Source of the DNA: Brevibacillus sedimenti
GTDB lineage: Bacteria > Bacillota > Bacilli > Brevibacillales > Brevibacillaceae
Direction of reading: 5' to 3'
DNA: 64,000 bases
NCBI RefSeq assembly: GCF_020923495.1
Contig: NZ_CP064048.1
Coordinates: 1,877,501 to 1,941,500, forward strand
Below, piece after piece: positions 60,410-64,000 of this stretch. The translations under genes and the position numbers were made by a program. How positions within the stretch are numbered: the stretch's first letter is position 1; every line of letters starts with the position of its first letter. The notes beneath the pieces are model-generated. The model was not told the DNA's origin. It ran no database searches and worked only from the letters and a program-made list of their open reading frames with translations.

Positions 60410-62112
60410 AACAGCGGTACTCTTTTGCCCTCAGCGGCTTTACCGTGCTGAAATGGTTGATGTATCTTTTTTTCCTCGTGTTTTTGCTGGTCCCGCTGTT
60501 TTCCATCCTGCTCGTCAGCCTGACCGGAGAGCCGGTCAACCTGTTTGGCAGCCTGACCAGTCAAAAAATATTGATGTCCACGCTGAAGAAGCTCTCCAAC
60601 CTGTCGCTGGACGCGTACTCGTCGCTGGTGGAAGGCACCGGGTACTTTGCCGCGCTGATGAACAGCCTGAAGCTGAGCACGGGGGTGGCGCTGCTGGTGA
60701 CGGTGTTGGTGCTGCCGATCGCCTACGCCTTCGCCCGCACCACCATGCCGTGGAAACCGTTCTTCGCCGCGCTCTGCACCATCCCGCTGGTGGTGCCGAC
60801 GTTCATCTCCTCCTACGCGTTTACGCTGATGTTCGGCAAGACCGGGTGGGTCAACCACATCTACCGGTCGCTGGGCGGCGAAGGCGTGCTGTTTGACGTG
60901 CAGTCGATGCTGGGAATCGTGCTGGTACAGGTCTTTTTCTTCTTTCCCTACGCGCTGTGGCCGATGGTGGCGGCGTTCAAGATCAGCGACCTGACGCTGG
61001 AGGAGGCGTCGCAAAACCTGGGGGCGAAAGGCTGGTACACCTTTTTGCGGGTGACCCTGCCGCTGGCCGTGCCGGGGATCGTCTCCAGCATGCTGTTGAT
61101 TTTTACCGTCAGCTTTTCCGATTTCGGGACGCCGATCATTCTGGCGCCCAAAGACCTGAACCTGATCGTGGTCGAAGCGTACCGCGAGATCGCCGGCTTC
61201 TACAACTGGGCGGGCTCGGCCGTCCTGACCGTCATCATGCTGCTGGTGGCCGCCTTCTTTTTCTGGTTGCAGCGGTTAGTGATCAAAGGGAAGGAGTACG
61301 GCACCATCTCGGGCAAGCCGACGCGGCAGAAGCTGAATGACCACAAAGGGGTCGTCTCCGTGCTCACCGTCTACACTTTCCTGGTGATGCTGGTGCCGCT
61401 TTTGGCAGTCGGTTCCGTCTTTCTCTCGTCGCTGGCGACCACCTGGGGGCATCACGCCCTGCCCGACGGCTACACGCTGAAGCATTATCTGACCATTTTC
61501 AGCACGTCGCATAAAAATATTGTGAACAGCCTGGTGCTGGCGGCTGGCGCGCTGGTGCTGAGCGTCGTGATTGCCACGTTTGTTTCCTACTTCGTGGTGC
61601 GGCGCGGCTCCGGCGGACTTGACTTCGTCTCGTCGATCCCGCTGATCGTGCCGGGTATTTCCCTGGGAATTGCGCTGATCCAGACGTTTAATACGGCGCC
61701 GCTGAAATTGACCGGCACCGCCCTCTTGCTGATCGTCGCCTACACGATCCGGCGGATGCCGTACATGATCCGCTCGACGATGAGCTCAATGATGGCGATC
61801 CGCAAAGACATCGAAGAAGCGGCCGTCAACCTGGGCGCCTCCAACCTGCTGGCAGCCGTTACGGTCATCGGCCCGCTGATGCTGCCGGGCATCGCGGCAG
61901 GTGCGATCCTGGTGTTCGTGACGGTAATCAAGGAGACCAGCATCTCGCTGCTGCTGGCGCCGACGGATTGGGCGCCGATGAGCCTGGCTGTGTTTCAAAA
62001 CCTGCTGCGGGGCGAGTACTACACCGCTTCAGCCATGGCGATCCTGATCATCGCCATTGTCATCGCACTGCAGTCTCTGGCAAAAAAACTGACCAAAGAC
62101 CAACTGTACTAA
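60406..62112 (+). CDS. ABC transporter permease, fused double-length
   Basis: A 568-residue permease in which two six-helix halves are joined in one chain, so a single polypeptide forms the channel. Each half has its own coupling motif: EEASQNLGAKGWYTFLRVTL near residue 200 and EEAAVNLGASNLLAAVTVIG near residue 470. The same architecture is seen in AfuB-like and putative 2-aminoethylphosphonate permeases. It follows the ATPase with a 4-nt overlap and is followed by the HAD phosphatase after 12 nt. Confidence 0.93.
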   Translation: MKQRYSFALSGFTVLKWLMYLFFLVFLLVPLFSILLVSLTGEPVNLFGSLTSQKILMSTLKKLSNLSLDAYSSLVEGTGYFAALMNSLKLSTGVALLVTVLVLPIAYAFARTTMPWKPFFAALCTIPLVVPTFISSYAFTLMFGKTGWVNHIYRSLGGEGVLFDVQSMLGIVLVQVFFFFPYALWPMVAAFKISDLTLEEASQNLGAKGWYTFLRVTLPLAVPGIVSSMLLIFTVSFSDFGTPIILAPKDLNLIVVEAYREIAGFYNWAGSAVLTVIMLLVAAFFFWLQRLVIKGKEYGTISGKPTRQKLNDHKGVVSVLTVYTFLVMLVPLLAVGSVFLSSLATTWGHHALPDGYTLKHYLTIFSTSHKNIVNSLVLAAGALVLSVVIATFVSYFVVRRGSGGLDFVSSIPLIVPGISLGIALIQTFNTAPLKLTGTALLLIVAYTIRRMPYMIRSTMSSMMAIRKDIEEAAVNLGASNLLAAVTVIGPLMLPGIAAGAILVFVTVIKETSISLLLAPTDWAPMSLAVFQNLLRGEYYTASAMAILIIAIVIALQSLAKKLTKDQLY

Positions 62113-62124
62113 GGAGAACGGACA

Positions 62125-62895
62125 ATGAGAGGGTTTATCTTTGACCTCGACGGTACGGTCTATCTGGGTGATCGGTTGATTGAGGGGGCGGCGGAGGCGA
62201 TTCGGACGCTGCGAGCGCGCGGCGACAAGGTGGTGTTCCTCTCCAACAAGCCGATCGCCACCCGCCAGTCCTACGCGGAGAAGCTGACAAACATGGGCAT
62301 CCCCACAACAGTGGACGACGTGCTCAACTCTTCGCTGATCACGGCCCGGTATCTGCAGCGGGTATTGCAGCCGGGCGAGCGGGTGCTGGTCATCGGGGAG
62401 CAGCCGATCCGTGACGAGCTGGCGGCCCATGGCATCGTCATGAGCGACGACCCGTACGATGTGCAGTACGTCGTCCTGTCGTGGGATCGGCGGTTCAGCT
62501 ACGAGACGCTGAACACGTTGTATCAGGCGGCGGTACGGGGAGCAAAGGTGATCGCCACCAACCCGGACCGGACGTGCCCGCTGGAAGACGGACAAATCCC
62601 GGACACCGGCGCGTTTATCGGCGCATTGGAAGGGGCGACGGGCAGGCCGATCGACCTCGTGGTGGGCAAACCTTCTCCGATCGCGGCGGAAGAGGCCGTC
62701 CGCCACCTGGGGTTGGACTACGCTTCCTGCTACATGGTGGGCGACCGTTTGGAAACAGACATTAAAATGGGCAACGATACCGGGATGAATTCCGTCCTCG
62801 TGCTGACCGGAATCTCCACGAGGGAGATGGCCGAGCGGAGCGAATACCGTCCGCGCTACATTTTAAATAGCATTAAAGAAATTGTGAATATTTAG
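62125..62895 (+). CDS. HAD-IIA-family phosphatase (NagD/AraL-like)
   Basis: A 256-residue phosphatase. Motif I is GFIFDLDGTVYLGD, motif II is VVFLSNKP, the motif III Lys is in VVGKPSPIAAEE and motif IV is YMVGDRLETDIKMGNDTGMN. The C2-type cap lies between motifs II and III. This group dephosphorylates small sugar phosphates, glycerol phosphates and phosphoglycolate. Being in the importer operon, it may process the imported phosphate ester. ATG 62125 follows AAGGAG. The promoter of glpP lies in its 3' end. Confidence 0.88.
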   Translation: MRGFIFDLDGTVYLGDRLIEGAAEAIRTLRARGDKVVFLSNKPIATRQSYAEKLTNMGIPTTVDDVLNSSLITARYLQRVLQPGERVLVIGEQPIRDELAAHGIVMSDDPYDVQYVVLSWDRRFSYETLNTLYQAAVRGAKVIATNPDRTCPLEDGQIPDTGAFIGALEGATGRPIDLVVGKPSPIAAEEAVRHLGLDYASCYMVGDRLETDIKMGNDTGMNSVLVLTGISTREMAERSEYRPRYILNSIKEIVNI

Positions 62896-62911
62896 AAACT
62901 GGTGGTATAAT
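62882..62911 (+). promoter_or_regulatory. Promoter of glpP
   Basis: -35 TTGTGA at 62882-62887 and a perfect -10 TATAAT at 62906-62911, 18-bp spacer. Confidence 0.7.
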
Positions 62912-62943
62912 AGGTACAACCAACCTGACCTGGAGGGTAACGG

Positions 62944-63501
62944 ATGTATCCTATTGTCGATCTAGTCGAACACCAGACCATCGCTGCGGTTCAAGCGGAA
63001 GCCGATGTGGATGACGCGATCAACAGCGACGTGAATATCGTCTTTCTGCTGACTGGCTCGATTTTCAACGTCAAGGAGCTGGTCGACCGGATCAAGCAGG
63101 CCGGCAAATGCGTCTTTTTGCACATGGAGTTCATCGAAGGCATCGCGCCCGATAAAAGCGGCGTGGCGTACGTGGCTCAATACATCGCTCCGACCGGCAT
63201 CATCTCCACCCGCAGCAACCTGATTCGGGTCGCCAAGGAGATGGGGCTGATGGCAATCCAGCGCATCTTTCTGATCGACCGCAACGCCGTGATCAAAGGC
63301 ATCAAGGTCGTGGAGCAGAGCATGCCGGACGCGGTCGAAGTGATGCCTGGGGTGATGCCGCGGGTGATCCGGGAGATGACTGACCTGACGCCGCTGCCCA
63401 TCATTGCCGGCGGACTGGTGGGCACCAAGCAGGAAATTGACGACGCGCTTGCCGCCGGGGCGCTGGCTGTATCGGTCGGCACCAAGGAACTGTGGTACTA
63501 G
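62944..63501 (+). CDS. glpP: Glycerol-3-phosphate-responsive antiterminator GlpP
   Basis: An mRNA-binding antiterminator of 185 residues that, when bound to glycerol-3-phosphate, allows read-through of leader terminators of glp genes in Bacillus. Segments typical of GlpP are NIVFLLTGSIFNVKELVDRI, FLHMEFIEGIAPDKSGVAYV, GIISTRSNLIRVAKEMGLM, EVMPGVMPRVIREM and IIAGGLVGTKQEIDDALAAG. ATG 62944 follows GGAGGG. It precedes glpD, whose leader has the predicted target. Confidence 0.94.
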   Translation: MYPIVDLVEHQTIAAVQAEADVDDAINSDVNIVFLLTGSIFNVKELVDRIKQAGKCVFLHMEFIEGIAPDKSGVAYVAQYIAPTGIISTRSNLIRVAKEMGLMAIQRIFLIDRNAVIKGIKVVEQSMPDAVEVMPGVMPRVIREMTDLTPLPIIAGGLVGTKQEIDDALAAGALAVSVGTKELWY

Positions 63502-63555
63502 CGGCGTGTTGTATCGCAAGTCTTCTTGATCATTTTTCATAAATAGGATACAGGG

Positions 63556-63630
63556 AAGAGAACAGGAGAACCCCCTTGAAAGGACAGCTTGTCTGATGAC
63601 GGCAGGCTGCACTTTTCACGGGGGTTTTTT
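63556..63630 (+). promoter_or_regulatory. glpD leader antitermination site (putative GlpP target)
   Basis: Tandem 8-mers AAGAGAAC (63556-63563) and AGGAGAAC (63564-63571) overlap the 5' arm of a terminator in which AACCCCC pairs with GGGGGTT and TGAAA with TTTCA, ending in six Ts at 63630. The arrangement mirrors that of the ABC operon leader. Confidence 0.75.
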
Positions 63631-63714
63631 CATGAAACATTGGAGCGCGTGAGAAGAACCGGCGCGGGCGAAGCAGCAGGGAGGCTTTGTTCCCGCCGGA
63701 GAGGAGGCTTTTGT

Positions 63715-64000
63715 GTGAACATGACATTTTCAGCGAGCAGCCGACTGGCTGTACTTCAGGAAATGGCAGGAGAGACGCTTGACCTGCTCGTGATCGGCGG
63801 CGGGATTACCGGTGCGGGCATCGCCCTGGACGCCAGCGTCCGCGGCATGAAGGTGGGCGTGGTGGAAAAAGCGGACTTCGGTTCGGGGACGAGCAGCCGC
63901 TCCACCAAACTGATTCACGGCGGGCTCCGGTATCTGAAGCAGGGAGAAGTGAAGCTGGTGCGGGAAGTGGGGAGAGAACGAGCCATCCTGTACAAAAACG
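63715..64000 (+). CDS. glpD: Glycerol-3-phosphate dehydrogenase, 5' part
   Basis: The N-terminal 95 codons of the FAD-dependent, membrane-associated aerobic glycerol-3-phosphate dehydrogenase, which makes dihydroxyacetone phosphate and passes electrons to quinone. The gene runs off the window. The FAD-binding motif is [19 protein letters not shown], followed by [20 protein letters not shown] and [15 protein letters not shown], all standard for GlpD. I chose GTG 63715, 7 nt after GGAGG; ATG 63721 is the alternative. It is predicted to be controlled by GlpP through the leader terminator. Confidence 0.95.
   Translation, partial: MNMTFSASSRLAVLQEMAGETLDLLVIGGGITGAGIALDASVRGMKVGVVEKADFGSGTSSRSTKLIHGGLRYLKQGEVKLVREVGRERAILYKN

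Overview
The window looks like chromosomal DNA of a moderately GC-rich, endospore-forming, facultatively anaerobic Bacillota. Paenibacillaceae/Brevibacillus-like is my best guess, by inference only. The reasons are Bacillus-type Fnr with its iron-sulphur cysteines at the C-terminus, a B. subtilis trnD-like tRNA order, strong AGGAGG-type ribosome binding sites, T-box and L-box leaders, a CIRCE element, and the sporulation-associated prkA-yhbH pair. I saw no phage, transposase, insertion sequence or CRISPR array.

Layout. (1) 1-2551: 3' part of a 23S rRNA gene, then 13 tRNA genes and a terminator; no 5S gene lies between them. (2) 2590-20988: an anaerobic nitrogen-oxide block. It holds an RIC/ScdA iron-sulphur repair protein, YwiC, a hemerythrin protein, DUF488, fnr, an LpdD-like protein, narGHJI, a nitrate transporter fused to a PAS domain, a second Crp/Fnr regulator, a radical SAM/SPASM enzyme, quinol NO reductase and moeA. 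Five promoters here carry an Fnr box exactly 29.5 bp upstream of the first base of a -10 hexamer, including a mirrored divergent pair between fnr and the LpdD-like gene. No nitrite reductase is visible. (3) 21000-33418: housekeeping and small-molecule genes (NCS2 permease, B3/B4 protein, rnhA, queG, ogt, amidase, trmL, HAD phosphatase), an unlisted 30-residue membrane protein, prkA-yhbH and a DUF3050 protein. A 24-bp hairpin is repeated exactly 350 bp apart around 25.9-26.3 kb.

(4) 33813-39921: a perfect CIRCE operator with no groES/groEL, a possible structured RNA, then five genes that form a route from fructose-6-phosphate to a GDP-mannose-type donor plus a GT4 transferase. (5) 40033-42286: ferritin-like protein, a SARP-type response regulator apparently starting at CTG, and a CheY-like protein preceded by a coupled 12-codon ORF. 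(6) 42766-53689: a Gram-positive Pel-type exopolysaccharide operon. Its first gene fuses a UDP-sugar epimerase to a PelD-like membrane/GAF/degenerate-GGDEF receptor that keeps the RxxD c-di-GMP site. It is followed by PelE, PelA deacetylase, PelF, PelG and by CotH, VTC and DUF4956 proteins. This is the most system-like and unusual part of the window. (7) 53742-57683: an alanine T-box controlling alaR-alaT, facing a lysine riboswitch that controls lysP. (8) 57988-64000: an ABC importer usually annotated for phosphonate or iron, an HAD phosphatase, glpP and the start of glpD. The leaders of the importer operon and of glpD share a tandem 8-nt motif overlapping a terminator arm, which suggests GlpP antitermination of both and a glycerol-phosphate-type substrate for the importer.
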